A DNA stretch of 64,000 bases, taken from Arthrobacter sp. C2. GTDB lineage: Bacteria > Actinomycetota > Actinomycetes > Actinomycetales > Micrococcaceae. Made by a program: the position numbers and the translations under genes. Each line of letters starts with the position of its first letter. Within the stretch, counting starts at the first letter, position 1. Of the stretch, positions 42,538 to 52,710 are shown in pieces. The stretch lies in NCBI GenBank assembly GCA_024207135.1, contig CP042428.1, positions 372,001-436,000 on the forward strand, read 5' to 3'. The notes under the pieces are model-generated. The model saw nothing but the letters and a program-made list of their open reading frames with translations. It was not told the origin of the DNA and made no database searches.

Positions 42538-45069
42538 CTAGTCCTTGCGGCCCACATTGGTCACCGTGATGACCGGGTACCCGGCCTCGTCGGAGTCCGC
42601 CAGGTTGACGGTGGCGTCGATGCCCCAGTCGTGGTGGTTGGCCGGGTCGGCGAAGACCTGGCGCACCGTCCAGCTGTCCTTCGAGGTGGTGATCAGCAAC
42701 AGGTTGGGCCCACGGCCGCCGGGGCCGTCGTCGATGTCCTCGTGTTCCTCGAAGTACGCGTCCATGGCATCGGCCCACGCATCGGCGCCGAAGCCGGAAT
42801 GCCCGTCCAGCTCGCCCAGGGCGGAGTCCTGCTCGTCGGCGAAGAGCTTCACACGGCGGAACATCTCGTTGCGCACCATCACGCGGAAGGCCCGCTCGTT
42901 GGAGGTCAGGCGCTCGGGGGCCGGCGGGATGATCTCGGCGTCGGGCTCGTGCAGCACCCCGTTGGCCAGTTCCTCCCATTCGTCCAGCAGCGAGGAGTCG
43001 ATCTGGCGGATCAGTTCCCCGAGCCACTCGATGAGGTCCTCGAGGTCCTCGCGCAGCGCGTCCTGCGGCACGGTCTGGCGCAGCGCCTTGAAGGCGTCGG
43101 TGAGGTACCGCAGCAGCACGCCCTCGGAGCGGGACAGCGAGTAGAACTGCACGTATTCGCTGAAGCTCATGGCTCGCTCGTACATGTCCCTGACCACAGA
43201 CTTGGGGGCCACCTCGAAGTCGCCGAGCCACGGGGCGCCGGCGCGGTACTGCTCGAAGGCATTGGTGAGGATCTCGGCCAGCGGCTGCGGGTAGGTGACC
43301 TCCTCGAGCGCGGCCATGCGGTCGTTGTACTCCATGCCCTCGGCCTTCATCGCGGCAATCGCCTCGCCGCGGGCCTTCTTCTCCTGGGCCGAAAGCACCT
43401 GGCGCGGCTTTTCCAGCGTGGCCTCGATGACCGAGACCACATCCAGCGCGTAGCCGGGGGACTCGGCGTCGAAGAGTTCCAGGGCCGCCAGCGCGAACGG
43501 GGACAGCGGCTGGTTCAGCGCGAAGTTCTCCTGCAGGTGCACCGTGAGGGCCAGCATGTTCCCGTGTCTGTCGGGGTGCTCGAGGCGTTCGACGACCCCG
43601 GTGGCCAGCAGCTCGCGAAGGATGCCCAGCGCCTTGCGCTGCAGGGCACGCTGCCGCACCGGCGGCTCGTGGTTCTCGGTGAGCAGCCGGCGTGCCGCGG
43701 CGAAGGAATCGCCCTCGCGCGCCAGCAGGTTCAGCAGGATCGAGTGGGTCACCGCGAACGAGGAGTTCAGCGTCTCGGGGGTGGAGGCGATGATCCGCTC
43801 ATAGGTCTTTTCTCCCCAGGTCACGAAGCCCTGCGGCGGCTTCTTCTTGACGACCTGGCGGATCTTCTTGGAATCGTCGCCGAACTTCGCGACCGCCTTC
43901 TCCATGGCCTTCTTGTTCTCGATGGAGTGCTCGGGCGCCTGGACCACGACGGTTCCGGCGGTGTCGAAGCCCGCGCGGCCCGCGCGGCCGGCGATCTGGT
44001 GGAATTCGCGGGAATTCAGGATTCGGGTGCGCACCCCGTCGTACTTGGACAGCGCGGTGATCAGCACGGTGCGGATGGGGACGTTGATGCCCACGCCCAG
44101 GGTGTCGGTGCCGCAGATGACCTTGAGCAGTCCGGCCTGGGCCAGCTGCTCGACCAGCCGGCGGTACTTGGGCAGCATGCCTGCATGGTGGACGCCGATG
44201 CCGTGGCGGACCAGCCGGTTCAGCGTCTTGCCGAAGCCCGGGGCGAACCTGAATCCGGCGATGAGCTCGGAGATCCTGTCCTTTTCCTCGCGGGTGCACA
44301 CATTGATGCTCATCAGCCCGCTGGCCCGGTCGATGGCCTCCAGCTGGCTGAAGTGCACCACGTAGATCGGCACCTGCTTGGTGGAGAGCAGTTCCTCGAT
44401 GGCTTCCTGCACCGGGTCCTGCGAGTAGTAGTAGTGCAGCGGGATGGGCCGTTCGGCGTGCGCCACGGTGGTGGTGTCGCGTCCGGTGCGCAGCGTCAGT
44501 TCGTCCTCGAAGCGGCTGACATCGCCCAGGGTGGCGCTCATGATCAGGAATTGCGCCTGCGGGAGCTCGAGCAGCGGAACCTGCCAGGCCCAGCCGCGCT
44601 GCGGGTCGGAGTAGAAGTGGAACTCGTCCATGACCACCGGGCCGAGGTCCGCGTTCTTTCCTTCGCGCAGGGCGATGTTGGCAAGGATCTCGGCGGTGCA
44701 GCAGATGATGGGGGCGTCCTGGTTGACCGAGGAATCGCCGGTGACCATTCCGACGTTCTCCGCGCCAAAGATCTTGCACAGGTCAAAGAACTTTTCCGAG
44801 ACGAGTGCCTTGATCGGGGCGGTGTAGTAGCTGCGCTCCCCGCGGGCCAGCGCGTGGAAGTGCGCGGCGACGGCCACCAGTGACTTGCCGGATCCCGTGG
44901 GGGTGGCGAGGATGACGTTGTTGCCGGCCACGAATTCCATGACGGCCTCGTCCTGCGCCGGGTAAAGCCCGATGCCGCGGTCCTCCACCCACTTCACGAA
45001 GGCTTCGTAGGTGGATTCGGCGGTGGCACCGCGTGGGGGAGTGTTGGGCAGCAACTCGGTAAGTTTCAT
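42538..45069 (-). CDS. DEAD/DEAH-box helicase with DUF3516 C-terminus (Ski2/Mtr4-like)
   Basis: An 843-residue superfamily 2 helicase. ATPTGSGKSLVAVAAHF is Walker A, VVMDEFHFYSDP is motif II (DEFH), IMSATLGD motif III, and GTDTLGVGINVPIRTVLI with QIAGRAGRAGFD are motifs V and VI. The C-terminal 350 residues match the DUF3516 region of actinobacterial Ski2/Mtr4-like helicases and end with a segment including NLLLITTSKDSW. It probably unwinds RNA. TAGTCT (45085-45080, minus) lies 10 bases before ATG 45069. It is divergent from the methyltransferase gene. Confidence 0.85.
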   Translation of the reverse strand: MKLTELLPNTPPRGATAESTYEAFVKWVEDRGIGLYPAQDEAVMEFVAGNNVILATPTGSGKSLVAVAAHFHALARGERSYYTAPIKALVSEKFFDLCKIFGAENVGMVTGDSSVNQDAPIICCTAEILANIALREGKNADLGPVVMDEFHFYSDPQRGWAWQVPLLELPQAQFLIMSATLGDVSRFEDELTLRTGRDTTTVAHAERPIPLHYYYSQDPVQEAIEELLSTKQVPIYVVHFSQLEAIDRASGLMSINVCTREEKDRISELIAGFRFAPGFGKTLNRLVRHGIGVHHAGMLPKYRRLVEQLAQAGLLKVICGTDTLGVGINVPIRTVLITALSKYDGVRTRILNSREFHQIAGRAGRAGFDTAGTVVVQAPEHSIENKKAMEKAVAKFGDDSKKIRQVVKKKPPQGFVTWGEKTYERIIASTPETLNSSFAVTHSILLNLLAREGDSFAAARRLLTENHEPPVRQRALQRKALGILRELLATGVVERLEHPDRHGNMLALTVHLQENFALNQPLSPFALAALELFDAESPGYALDVVSVIEATLEKPRQVLSAQEKKARGEAIAAMKAEGMEYNDRMAALEEVTYPQPLAEILTNAFEQYRAGAPWLGDFEVAPKSVVRDMYERAMSFSEYVQFYSLSRSEGVLLRYLTDAFKALRQTVPQDALREDLEDLIEWLGELIRQIDSSLLDEWEELANGVLHEPDAEIIPPAPERLTSNERAFRVMVRNEMFRRVKLFADEQDSALGELDGHSGFGADAWADAMDAYFEEHEDIDDGPGGRGPNLLLITTSKDSWTVRQVFADPANHHDWGIDATVNLADSDEAGYPVITVTNVGRKD

Positions 45070-45121
45070 GATGTGTCCAAGACTATCGGTTTACGAGGGG
45101 CTTTCCGCTTACGCTGTGGTT

Positions 45122-45910
45122 ATGAAATGGGACCCGAACAAGTACGTGCAGTTTGCAGACCATCGCGACCGTCCGTTTTACGATCTGACGGCCCGTATCA
45201 CCGCCGCGACGCCGCAGCTCGTGGTGGATATGGGGTGCGGTCCGGGACCCCTGACCCATTCGCTGGCCGAGCGCTGGCCCGATGCCCGGGTGACCGGGTT
45301 GGACTCCTCGGAGGAAATGATCGAGCAGGCCCGGGCCAAGCAACACGCGGCCAACCTGTCCTTCGCCATGACGGATGCGAGCACCTGGATGCCGGCCCCC
45401 GACACCGACGTGCTGGTCTCCAACGCGATGCTGCAATGGATCCCCGAACATCGGCAGCTCATCGCCAAGTGGCTGGGGGCATTGGCCCCCGGGGCCTGGT
45501 TTGCGGCCCAGGTGCCGGGCAACTTCGGCTCCCCTTCCCATACTTTGATGCGGGAGCTGGCCAACTCGGAGCGTTGGGCCCCGCAGCTGGCCGGGGTCCT
45601 GCGGCAGGACGACGCGGTGGGGGAGCCCGCCGACTACCTGAAGATCCTGCTGGCGGCCGGATTCGAATCCGATGTCTGGGAAACGACGTACGGGCAGATC
45701 CTCAGCGGGCCGGACCCGGTCCTGGAATGGGTGCGCGGGACGGCGCTGCGTCCGGTGCTTGCCAGGCTTTCGGAAACAGATGCGGCCGCGTTCGAGGCCG
45801 AGTATGCCCGTTTGGTATCCCAGGCGTACCCCTCCTTCGCGGACGCCCGCGGGGGCTCCCTGACCTTGTTCCCGTTCCGGCGTATCTTCATGGTGGGTCG
45901 CAAGCGCTAA
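45122..45910 (+). CDS. Trans-aconitate 2-methyltransferase-like protein
   Basis: A 262-residue SAM methyltransferase. MKWDPNKYVQFADHRDRPFYDL is the Tam N-terminus, VVDMGCGPGPLTHSLAERWP motif I, and VSNAMLQWIPEH the post-II segment. Tam methylates trans-aconitate, a toxic isomer of the TCA intermediate. ATG 45122 is preceded by TACGCT (45110-45115) with six bases between, a leaderless pattern. The longer frame from 45011 would overlap the divergent helicase. Confidence 0.85.
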   Translation: MKWDPNKYVQFADHRDRPFYDLTARITAATPQLVVDMGCGPGPLTHSLAERWPDARVTGLDSSEEMIEQARAKQHAANLSFAMTDASTWMPAPDTDVLVSNAMLQWIPEHRQLIAKWLGALAPGAWFAAQVPGNFGSPSHTLMRELANSERWAPQLAGVLRQDDAVGEPADYLKILLAAGFESDVWETTYGQILSGPDPVLEWVRGTALRPVLARLSETDAAAFEAEYARLVSQAYPSFADARGGSLTLFPFRRIFMVGRKR

Positions 45911-45967
45911 CCTTCCCCAAGGCAACCAGATTCCCAGGTGGGATGCCGCTCTCCTAGGCTAGGGAAC

Positions 45968-46276
45968 ATGAAGAAGCTTTTGCCGGTTCTTGCCGCTGCC
46001 ACCTTGATGCTCGCCGCCTGCTCCGGGCCGTCAGCCGAAGACTTTCGCCTGAACGACCAGCAGGGGAACACCGCCTGCATCCACTTCGGCAGCGGATACG
46101 CGGATACGGGAAACCTCGGCGCAACCAACATGAAGAAGGCGGCCGAGCACGGTTCCAAGGCTTCCACCGAACAAATCCGCACCGCGGTCGACACCGATGC
46201 CGCCGGGGCCCCCGAAATCACAGACAAGGACGCGTTCAAGAAGGCCTGCGAATCCCAGGGCATCAAGTTCCATTAG
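45968..46276 (+). CDS. Small hypothetical lipoprotein
   Basis: A 102-residue protein with a signal peptide and lipobox: KKLLPVLAAATLMLAAC, Cys18. The mature part has two further Cys (TACIHFGSGY and KKACESQG) that could form a disulfide. No family is recognised. TAGGCT at 45955-45960 is seven bases before ATG 45968, so it should be leaderless. Confidence 0.72.
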   Translation: MKKLLPVLAAATLMLAACSGPSAEDFRLNDQQGNTACIHFGSGYADTGNLGATNMKKAAEHGSKASTEQIRTAVDTDAAGAPEITDKDAFKKACESQGIKFH

Positions 46277-46395
46277 CCACTACGAGCACGATTTTTCGAA
46301 AGTATTTTCTTACCGCACTTTGACTAGGCTTTTTATGATGGATTGCGCTCGCCGGAACCTTCACAAACCTGCGATCCGGGCGTAGAATGGTAAGT
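46277..46395. promoter_or_regulatory. Intergenic region with the DUF222-HNH promoter
   Basis: This AT-richer stretch carries TAGAAT at 46383-46388, a near-consensus -10 seven bases before ATG 46396. No other feature was seen. Lower GC than the neighbours is notable. Confidence 0.55.
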
Positions 46396-47832
46396 ATGTT
46401 CGAAGATTCCCAGGAATACGATTCGAACCCGAGATCCCTCACCGTGGAGGAAGCTGGGGAAATCCTCCTTGGCCATCGCCACATCCCCTCGGATCTGCGC
46501 AGGCCTCCCAAGCAGCGCTCTGCAGCGGAAGGGCCCGGCGACGGCTACGTCGATTTCATCAACGGCATGGCCGAGGCCGTGACCCACTTGCCGCAGACCG
46601 TGGGTGAGCAGGTGCGGGGCGCTCGGATCTCAGCGATGGAGCGCGCGAAATCCGCCCTCTGTGCGGCCCAGGCCAAGGAAGCATACGCCCTGGAGCAGGA
46701 CATCATTGCCAGGCACCGTGAAGAAGGCCTATACCAGCAGAACCCGGCGCGTGGCACCGGCGCTGAAGTCGCCCTGGCGCGCAAGGAGGCCCAACACCTG
46801 GGGCCCCGCTTCGTGAACTACTCGCGGGCCATGATCGAGCAAATGCCCTACACCTTCAACGCGCTGGAGCGCGGTGAGCTCACCGAAGAGCGCGCCATGC
46901 TTATGGTGAGCAAGACCAGTGACATACATGTCGACGTTCGCCGACAAATCGACCGGAATATGGCAGGGGAGCGAGGCGCCCTCGAAGGCGTGGGCACCAA
47001 GCAACTGGCATCGCGCATCGACAAGGAAGCCCTCGCCTACGACGGCCGGGTCGAAGCCAACAAACAGGCAGATGCCATGGTCAAGCGCCGCGTGACGCTG
47101 ACCCCGACACCCGATGGGATGATGCGACTGAACGCACTTCTCACCGCGGCGCAGGGCGTTGCGGTGAAGCAGGCGCTGCGGGCCGAGGCTTCCAAGCTCC
47201 GCTCCAGCGAGGATCGCCGCACCGACGACCAGACCATGGCCGACGCGCTGGTCTCGGGAATCACCGGGCACGCAAACGGGCTGCGGCCCTCGCTGCTGGT
47301 GCACCTGAACATGACCGACCGCACGCTGCTGGCGGGAGACAGTGAACCTGCGCACCTGTATGGCTACGGAACCATCTCTGCAGCCCATGCCCGGTGGCTC
47401 ATTGCCGGTGACCGAACTTCTTCGGAAGAAGAAAGCGAGGTCGACGTCTGGATGCGCCGCGTGTATACGGCGCCCACGACGGGCGAACTCTTGGCTATGG
47501 ACTCCGAATCCCGCAGTGTGCCGCCCAAACTCAGGGATCTCATCGAGATACGCGACCAATTCTGCCGAACACCATATTGCGATGCCCCGATTCGCCACAT
47601 CGACCACGTCTATCAGGTGCGCAGGGGCGGGACAACCACCGAAATTAACCTGGACGGACGCTGCGTCTGCTGCAACCAGGTGAAAGAGACCGAAGGCTGG
47701 GAAGAACACCTCATCCGGGGACAGCGGCATAGCATCCTGATCACCACCCCCGGCGGACAGATGTATCGAGCCATGGCGCCGCCCCTGCCGGGGACCCCGG
47801 AATCACCTCCGGGGTCCCCAAAGGAACCCTGA
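46396..47832 (+). CDS. DUF222 / 13E12-type HNH endonuclease
   Basis: A 478-residue protein with DUF222 helices in the first 300 residues (for example FNALERGELTEERAMLMV) and a C-terminal HNH nuclease with RDQFCRTPYCDAPIRHIDHV and LDGRCVCCNQVKETEGW: zinc Cys, His-Asp-His and final N/K. Such proteins occur in multiple copies in actinobacteria and resemble the mycobacterial REP13E12 family. They are considered mobile-element-like; the role is not known. ATG 46396 is chosen over 46387 by the leaderless spacing to TAGAAT. Confidence 0.82.
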   Translation: MFEDSQEYDSNPRSLTVEEAGEILLGHRHIPSDLRRPPKQRSAAEGPGDGYVDFINGMAEAVTHLPQTVGEQVRGARISAMERAKSALCAAQAKEAYALEQDIIARHREEGLYQQNPARGTGAEVALARKEAQHLGPRFVNYSRAMIEQMPYTFNALERGELTEERAMLMVSKTSDIHVDVRRQIDRNMAGERGALEGVGTKQLASRIDKEALAYDGRVEANKQADAMVKRRVTLTPTPDGMMRLNALLTAAQGVAVKQALRAEASKLRSSEDRRTDDQTMADALVSGITGHANGLRPSLLVHLNMTDRTLLAGDSEPAHLYGYGTISAAHARWLIAGDRTSSEEESEVDVWMRRVYTAPTTGELLAMDSESRSVPPKLRDLIEIRDQFCRTPYCDAPIRHIDHVYQVRRGGTTTEINLDGRCVCCNQVKETEGWEEHLIRGQRHSILITTPGGQMYRAMAPPLPGTPESPPGSPKEP

Positions 47833-48495
47833 CTACCAGCCCCTGTTGCGCCATTCGTCCAGGCTCGGACGCTCCGCGCCCAATGTCGTTGATGACCCGT
47901 GACCCGTGAGAACCAAAGCCTCGTCCGGGTACGCTCCAAAGAGCCGCGTCTCCACGTCGTCAAGCAACGAGGTAAAACGCTGCGGATCGTTCCCCGTGTT
48001 TCCCACTCCACCGGGGAACAAGGAATCCCCGCTGAAGATCACCGTGGTTCCACCGCTGTCCCGCAACACATAGGCAATCGAGCCCGGGGTGTGCCCACGA
48101 AGGTGCACGCACTCCAGGACCACTTGGCCAACGGATACCGTGTCGCCATGCTTCAGCGGAACATCAATGACGACGTTGGCGCCGGCAGCAATGCCGTCCA
48201 CGTCCTCGGCACCCGCGTAGGTCTTCACCCCGGTCTTGCCGGCGTACTCTGCCAGCGCCCGGATGTGGTCCCAATGCTGGTGGGTCGTGGCAATGCCCGC
48301 AAGCTGCGTAGGGACGTTGGCGTCCGAAGCAGCGGAGTCAACCAATCCCTCGATGGCCGCCACATCGTCGGCCGCATCGATCAGCAACTGGGAGCCATCG
48401 CCCTTGGACGTCACGAGGTAGATGTTGTTGGACATTTCGGAAACGCTCACGGATCGGATGGTCACGTCAGTGAGGTCAAGGAAGGTTTCACTCAT
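47833..48495 (-). CDS. MBL-fold metallo-hydrolase (glyoxalase II-like)
   Basis: A 220-residue metallo-beta-lactamase fold protein. THQHWDH (His72, His74, Asp76, His77), CVHLRGHTPGS and VIFSGDSLFPGG carry the metal ligands, and VLTGHG is the last. Trp75 replaces the usual variable residue of HxHxDH. It could be a glyoxalase II-type hydrolase acting on a thioester. TAGGAT on the minus strand lies six bases before the ATG. It is convergent with, and directly follows, the DUF222 gene. Confidence 0.85.
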   Translation of the reverse strand: MSETFLDLTDVTIRSVSVSEMSNNIYLVTSKGDGSQLLIDAADDVAAIEGLVDSAASDANVPTQLAGIATTHQHWDHIRALAEYAGKTGVKTYAGAEDVDGIAAGANVVIDVPLKHGDTVSVGQVVLECVHLRGHTPGSIAYVLRDSGGTTVIFSGDSLFPGGVGNTGNDPQRFTSLLDDVETRLFGAYPDEALVLTGHGSSTTLGAERPSLDEWRNRGW

Positions 48496-48581
48496 TGCAA
48501 CATCCTATGTGGAACGCCGAATCCGGCGCGATAGGCTGAAGCGCAAGCACCGCCCCCCGGCACCAACAAAGGACGGCACAC

Positions 48582-48965
48582 GTGGACAGCAATCCGCTGG
48601 CATTCATCGCTCTCGACAGCACGGACAAAACCGCTCCCTACCAGCAAGTCAGGCAGCAGATACTCGTCGCCATCTCGAAGGGACGACTCAAGGCCGGGAC
48701 AAAACTGCCCTCGGTCCGGGCGCTCGCCGAACAACTCGGTCTCGCGGTCAACACGGCGGCGAAGGTTTACAAGGAATTGGAGGCGACCGGTGTCGTCGTG
48801 ACCCGGGGCCGCCACGGCACGATCGTCCAAGCGGCGGAAGATGAAGGCGCGGTCGCCGTTGCCGACGCCGCCTCCGAGCTTGCGGCCGTTGCGACACGCT
48901 GGGGGATCTCGGAGAAAGCAGCCATCGGCTACGTCCGGGCGGCGTTCACTTCGCAAGTTGGATAG
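48582..48965 (+). CDS. GntR family regulator, short YtrA type
   Basis: A 127-residue GntR protein: APYQQVRQQILVAISKGRLKAGTKLPSVRALAEQLGLAVNTAAKVYKELEATGVV is the winged helix, and the C-terminal part is too short for a ligand domain, as in the YtrA subfamily that controls ABC transporters. No ABC gene is near. AAAGGA at 48568-48573 precedes GTG 48582. TAGGCT at 48532-48537 is the probable -10, giving a leader of about 40 bases. Confidence 0.85.
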   Translation: MDSNPLAFIALDSTDKTAPYQQVRQQILVAISKGRLKAGTKLPSVRALAEQLGLAVNTAAKVYKELEATGVVVTRGRHGTIVQAAEDEGAVAVADAASELAAVATRWGISEKAAIGYVRAAFTSQVG

Positions 48966-48998
48966 ACCTGCGTCTTGTTGCTCACAAGTTCGCTCCAT

Positions 48999-49014
48999 TC
49001 GAACCAGTTTTCGA
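48999..49014 (+). promoter_or_regulatory. LexA-type SOS box upstream of uvrA
   Basis: TCGAACCAGTTTTCGA matches the actinobacterial LexA consensus TCGAACNNNNGTTCGA in all but one fixed base (T for G at position 11). It ends one base before TAGCAT, the -10 of uvrA (49016-49021), so a bound repressor would block transcription. Confidence 0.7.
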
Positions 49015-49027
49015 TTAGCATGATCTG

Positions 49028-51910
49028 GTGGCTACTTCCCGCTCCCCTGAAACCCTCCGTCCGCACGACCTGACCCGCCTGGTGGTGAAGGGCGCGCGCG
49101 AACACAACCTACGCAACGTCGACCTGGATTTGCCCCGTGACGCAATGATCGTGTTCACCGGCCTTTCCGGCTCCGGAAAGTCGTCCCTGGCTTTCGACAC
49201 CATCTTCGCCGAAGGGCAGCGACGCTACGTCGAATCCCTCTCGGCCTATGCCCGCCAGTTCCTGGGGCAAGTGGACAAGCCGGACGTCGACTTCATCGAG
49301 GGGCTCTCGCCCGCGGTGTCGATCGACCAGAAGTCGACCTCGAAGAACCCCCGGTCCACCGTGGGAACCATCACCGAGATCTACGACTACATGCGACTGC
49401 TCTGGGCACGCGTGGGCCGCCCATACTGCCCGGTGTGCGGCGAAGCCGTCACCAAGCAAACCCCGCAGCAGATCGTGGACCAGCTGCTCGAGCTCGAACC
49501 CAAGACCCGCTTCCAGGTCCTTGCACCCGTCGTGCGCGGCCGCAAGGGCGAATTCGTGGACCTCTTCAAGGAGCTCGGCTCCAAGGGCTATTCCCGCGCC
49601 CGGGTCGACGGGGAAACGATCCAGCTTTCCGACCCGCCGAAGCTCGGCAAGCAGTTCAAGCACACCATCGAGGTCGTGGTCGACCGCCTGGCCATCAACG
49701 ACACCGTGAGCCAGCGCCTGACCGACTCCATCGAAACCGCGCTGAACCTCGCCGAGGGCCGGGTCCTGATCGACTTCGTCGACCTCGACCCGGAAGACGA
49801 GGGCCGGGTGCGCGCCTTCTCCGAGAACCTTGCCTGCCCCAACGAGCACCCGCTGGCCATCGATGAAATCGAACCGCGCTCGTTCTCCTTCAACAACCCC
49901 TTCGGCGCCTGCCCCGCCTGCAGCGGCATCGGCACACGCCTGGAGGTCGACGAGGACCTGATCATTCCCGACGTGGAAATGCCCCTGGGCCAGGGTGCCA
50001 TCGCGCCGTGGTCGCTGGGCACGGCCACCACCGAATACTGGAACCGCCTGCTCGGGGGACTGGGCGCGGAGCTGGACTTCACGCTGGAAACCCCCTGGAA
50101 CAAGCTGCCCGCCGTCGCCCGCCAGGCCATCCTGCACGGCAAGGACCACAAGGTCGTGGTGCAGTACAAGAACCGCTTCGGCCGGGAGCGCAAGTACTCC
50201 ACCGGCTTCGAGGGCGTCGTCCAGTACATCCACCGCAAGCACCTGGAAACCGAATCGGACAACGCCCGAGACCGGTACGAGGAATACATGCGGCAGATCC
50301 CGTGCCCGGAATGCAACGGCGCACGCCTGAACTCCGCCTCGCTGTCCGTGCTGATCAACGACAAATCCATTGCCGAGGTCTCGGCCATGCCGATGCGCGA
50401 ATGCTCGGAGTTCCTCGAAAACCTCGTCCTCACCGGACGCGAGGCCCAGATCGCGAACCAGGTCCTGAAGGAAATCCAGGCCCGCCTGCGCTTCCTGCTG
50501 GACGTCGGACTGGAGTACCTGAACCTGGAACGTGCCGCCGGCACGCTTTCGGGCGGCGAGGCCCAGCGCATCCGTCTGGCCACGCAGATCGGCTCCGGAC
50601 TGGTCGGGGTGCTCTACGTGCTCGACGAGCCCTCCATCGGGCTGCACCAGCGCGACAACCGCCGGCTCATCGAAACCCTGACCCGGCTGCGGTCCCTGGG
50701 TAACACGCTCATCGTCGTCGAACACGACGAGGACACCATCGCCGAGGCCGACTGGATCGTCGACATCGGACCCGGCGCCGGGGAACACGGCGGCGAGGTC
50801 GTGCACTCCGGGTCCCTGGAGGGCCTGAAGGCCAACACCCGCTCCATCACCGGCGACTACCTCTCCGGGCGCAGGAAGATCGAGATTCCGGCCAAGCGCC
50901 GCAAGATCGACAAGAAGCGCGAAGTCAAGGTCATCGGTGCCCGCGAAAACAACCTCGTGGACGTCACCGCCCGCTTCCCGCTCGGCGTGCTCACGGCCAT
51001 CACCGGCGTCTCGGGCTCCGGAAAGTCCACGCTGGTCAACGACGTGCTCTACAAGGTGCTCGCCAACCGGCTCAACGGAGCCAAGCAGGTCCCCGGACGC
51101 CACACCCGCGTCGAGGGCCTCGAACACCTGGACAAGGTCATCCACGTCGACCAGTCGCCCATCGGCCGCACCCCGCGCTCCAACCCGGCCACCTACACGG
51201 GGGTCTTCGACCACATCCGCAAGCTCTTCGCCGAGACCAACGAGGCCAAGGTCCGCGGCTACCTGCCGGGACGCTTCTCGTTCAACGTCAAGGGCGGACG
51301 CTGCGAATCCTGCTCGGGGGACGGCACGCTGAAGATCGAGATGAACTTCCTTCCGGACGTCTACGTCCCGTGTGAGGTTTGCCATGGTGCGCGCTACAAC
51401 CGCGAGACCCTGGAGGTCCACTACAAGGGCAAATCCATCGCCGACGTGCTGAACATGCCCATCGAGGAGGGTGCGGAGTTCTTTGCCGCGTTCACCCCGA
51501 TCGCCCGCCACCTGCGCACCCTGGTGGAGGTCGGGTTGGGCTACGTCCGACTCGGGCAGGCCTCCACCACGCTCTCGGGCGGCGAGGCACAGCGCGTGAA
51601 GCTCGCCGCGGAACTGCAGAAACGCTCCAACGGACGCTCCATCTATGTGCTCGACGAGCCCACGACCGGCCTGCATTTCGAGGACATCCGCAAGCTCCTG
51701 CTGGTCCTGCAGGGGCTGGTGGACAAGGGCAACACCGTGATCACCATCGAGCACAACCTCGACGTGATCAAGTCCGCGGACTGGGTCATCGACCTGGGCC
51801 CCGAGGGCGGTTCCGGCGGCGGCGAGATCATTGCCGTCGGCACGCCCGAACAGGTCGCCAAGGTCGAGGCCAGCTACACCGGAAGGTTCCTCGCGCCGCT
51901 GCTGGGCTAG
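49028..51910 (+). CDS. uvrA: Excinuclease ABC subunit A
   Basis: A 960-residue ABC-type damage sensor. The first NBD has [24 protein letters not shown], the second [24 protein letters not shown] and LSGGEAQRV are the signature motifs. Zinc modules are visible: [15 protein letters not shown] and [16 protein letters not shown]. It works with UvrB and UvrC in excision repair. GTG 49028 follows TAGCAT with six bases between, so it is leaderless; a LexA box sits in the promoter. A 16-bp hairpin follows the stop. Confidence 0.97.
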   Translation: MATSRSPETLRPHDLTRLVVKGAREHNLRNVDLDLPRDAMIVFTGLSGSGKSSLAFDTIFAEGQRRYVESLSAYARQFLGQVDKPDVDFIEGLSPAVSIDQKSTSKNPRSTVGTITEIYDYMRLLWARVGRPYCPVCGEAVTKQTPQQIVDQLLELEPKTRFQVLAPVVRGRKGEFVDLFKELGSKGYSRARVDGETIQLSDPPKLGKQFKHTIEVVVDRLAINDTVSQRLTDSIETALNLAEGRVLIDFVDLDPEDEGRVRAFSENLACPNEHPLAIDEIEPRSFSFNNPFGACPACSGIGTRLEVDEDLIIPDVEMPLGQGAIAPWSLGTATTEYWNRLLGGLGAELDFTLETPWNKLPAVARQAILHGKDHKVVVQYKNRFGRERKYSTGFEGVVQYIHRKHLETESDNARDRYEEYMRQIPCPECNGARLNSASLSVLINDKSIAEVSAMPMRECSEFLENLVLTGREAQIANQVLKEIQARLRFLLDVGLEYLNLERAAGTLSGGEAQRIRLATQIGSGLVGVLYVLDEPSIGLHQRDNRRLIETLTRLRSLGNTLIVVEHDEDTIAEADWIVDIGPGAGEHGGEVVHSGSLEGLKANTRSITGDYLSGRRKIEIPAKRRKIDKKREVKVIGARENNLVDVTARFPLGVLTAITGVSGSGKSTLVNDVLYKVLANRLNGAKQVPGRHTRVEGLEHLDKVIHVDQSPIGRTPRSNPATYTGVFDHIRKLFAETNEAKVRGYLPGRFSFNVKGGRCESCSGDGTLKIEMNFLPDVYVPCEVCHGARYNRETLEVHYKGKSIADVLNMPIEEGAEFFAAFTPIARHLRTLVEVGLGYVRLGQASTTLSGGEAQRVKLAAELQKRSNGRSIYVLDEPTTGLHFEDIRKLLLVLQGLVDKGNTVITIEHNLDVIKSADWVIDLGPEGGSGGGEIIAVGTPEQVAKVEASYTGRFLAPLLG

Positions 51911-51918
51911 CTGCGAAC

Positions 51919-51956
51919 GCCGTGCGTGTATGCCGTTTCGGGCATGCGCGTACGGC
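51919..51956 (+). terminator. Hairpin after uvrA
   Basis: GCCGTGCGTGTATGCC (51919-51934) pairs with GGCATGCGCGTACGGC (51941-51956) in RNA, 16 bp with three G-U pairs, around a six-base loop. It lies nine bases after the uvrA stop, and no U tract follows. Confidence 0.55.
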
Positions 51957-51987
51957 ACAAGCGCCCAGTTCATGCGAGAATACGACA

Positions 51988-52710
51988 GTGATGATTGCTC
52001 CCTCCGCCGTGCTGCTTGACCTCGATGGAACCCTTGTGGATCCGGCCGGGGCTATCACCTCGGGCATCCGCTTTGCGTTGACGCAGGCGCAGATCCCCGA
52101 TCCGGGTGAAGAAAAACTCCTGTCCCTCATCGGGCCCCCGCTGACCATCGGTCTGGCCACCATCGACGGTGTCGACCCCTCGACCATCGGTTCGCTGATC
52201 GCCACCTACCGTGCGCAATATGCCGAATCCGGCATGGCGGCATCACGTCCGTACCCCGGCGTCCCCGAACTCCTGGCCGCGCTGCGTGCCTCCGGCACCA
52301 CGGTGCTGGTCGCCACCGCCAAGCCCACCCACATTGCCCGGGCCCTGCTCGAGGTCCAGGGCATCACGCCCCTGCTGGACGGGGTTTTCGGCAACGACGA
52401 CGAGGGCGACGGCACCTCCTCCTCCAAGACCCACATCCTGGCCGCGGCGATCGCCGAGCACGACCTGGACCCCGCCCAGTGCGTGATGGTGGGGGACCGG
52501 CGCTACGACATCGAGGCCGCCCACGAGAACGACATGGCCTCCATCGGCGCCGGCTGGGGCTTCGCCGAAGCCGGCGAGCTCGAGGCCGCCGGTGCCGGGG
52601 CGCACGCCGCGGACCTGGCCGAGCTTGCCGGGCTGCTGCTGGGCAACGCCGCCGAGGAAACGCTGCGCGAATCCCTGGTGGCCGCCAACCCGACGGGAGC
52701 CGGCGCCTAG
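51988..52710 (+). CDS. HAD family hydrolase (Gph/PpaX-like)
   Basis: A 240-residue haloacid-dehalogenase phosphatase. VLLDLDGTLVDPAGAI holds the Asp nucleophile, VATAKPTHIARALLE the second motif, and CVMVGDRRYDIEAAHEND the Mg-binding Asp; GITPLLDGVFGNDDEGD is the cap-proximal segment. Members include phosphoglycolate and pyrophosphate phosphatases; the substrate is not determined. GTG 51988 follows GAGAAT (51976-51981) with six bases between; ATG 51991 is the alternative. The stop abuts the acyltransferase start. Confidence 0.87.
   Translation: MMIAPSAVLLDLDGTLVDPAGAITSGIRFALTQAQIPDPGEEKLLSLIGPPLTIGLATIDGVDPSTIGSLIATYRAQYAESGMAASRPYPGVPELLAALRASGTTVLVATAKPTHIARALLEVQGITPLLDGVFGNDDEGDGTSSSKTHILAAAIAEHDLDPAQCVMVGDRRYDIEAAHENDMASIGAGWGFAEAGELEAAGAGAHAADLAELAGLLLGNAAEETLRESLVAANPTGAGA

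Noticed and set aside
49109-51973. A 954-codon open frame antisense to uvrA, and similar long frames antisense to uvrB, polA and rpsA
   Set aside because: They mirror strongly conserved genes on the other strand and show only the His/Gly/Arg-rich composition produced by high-GC antisense translation.
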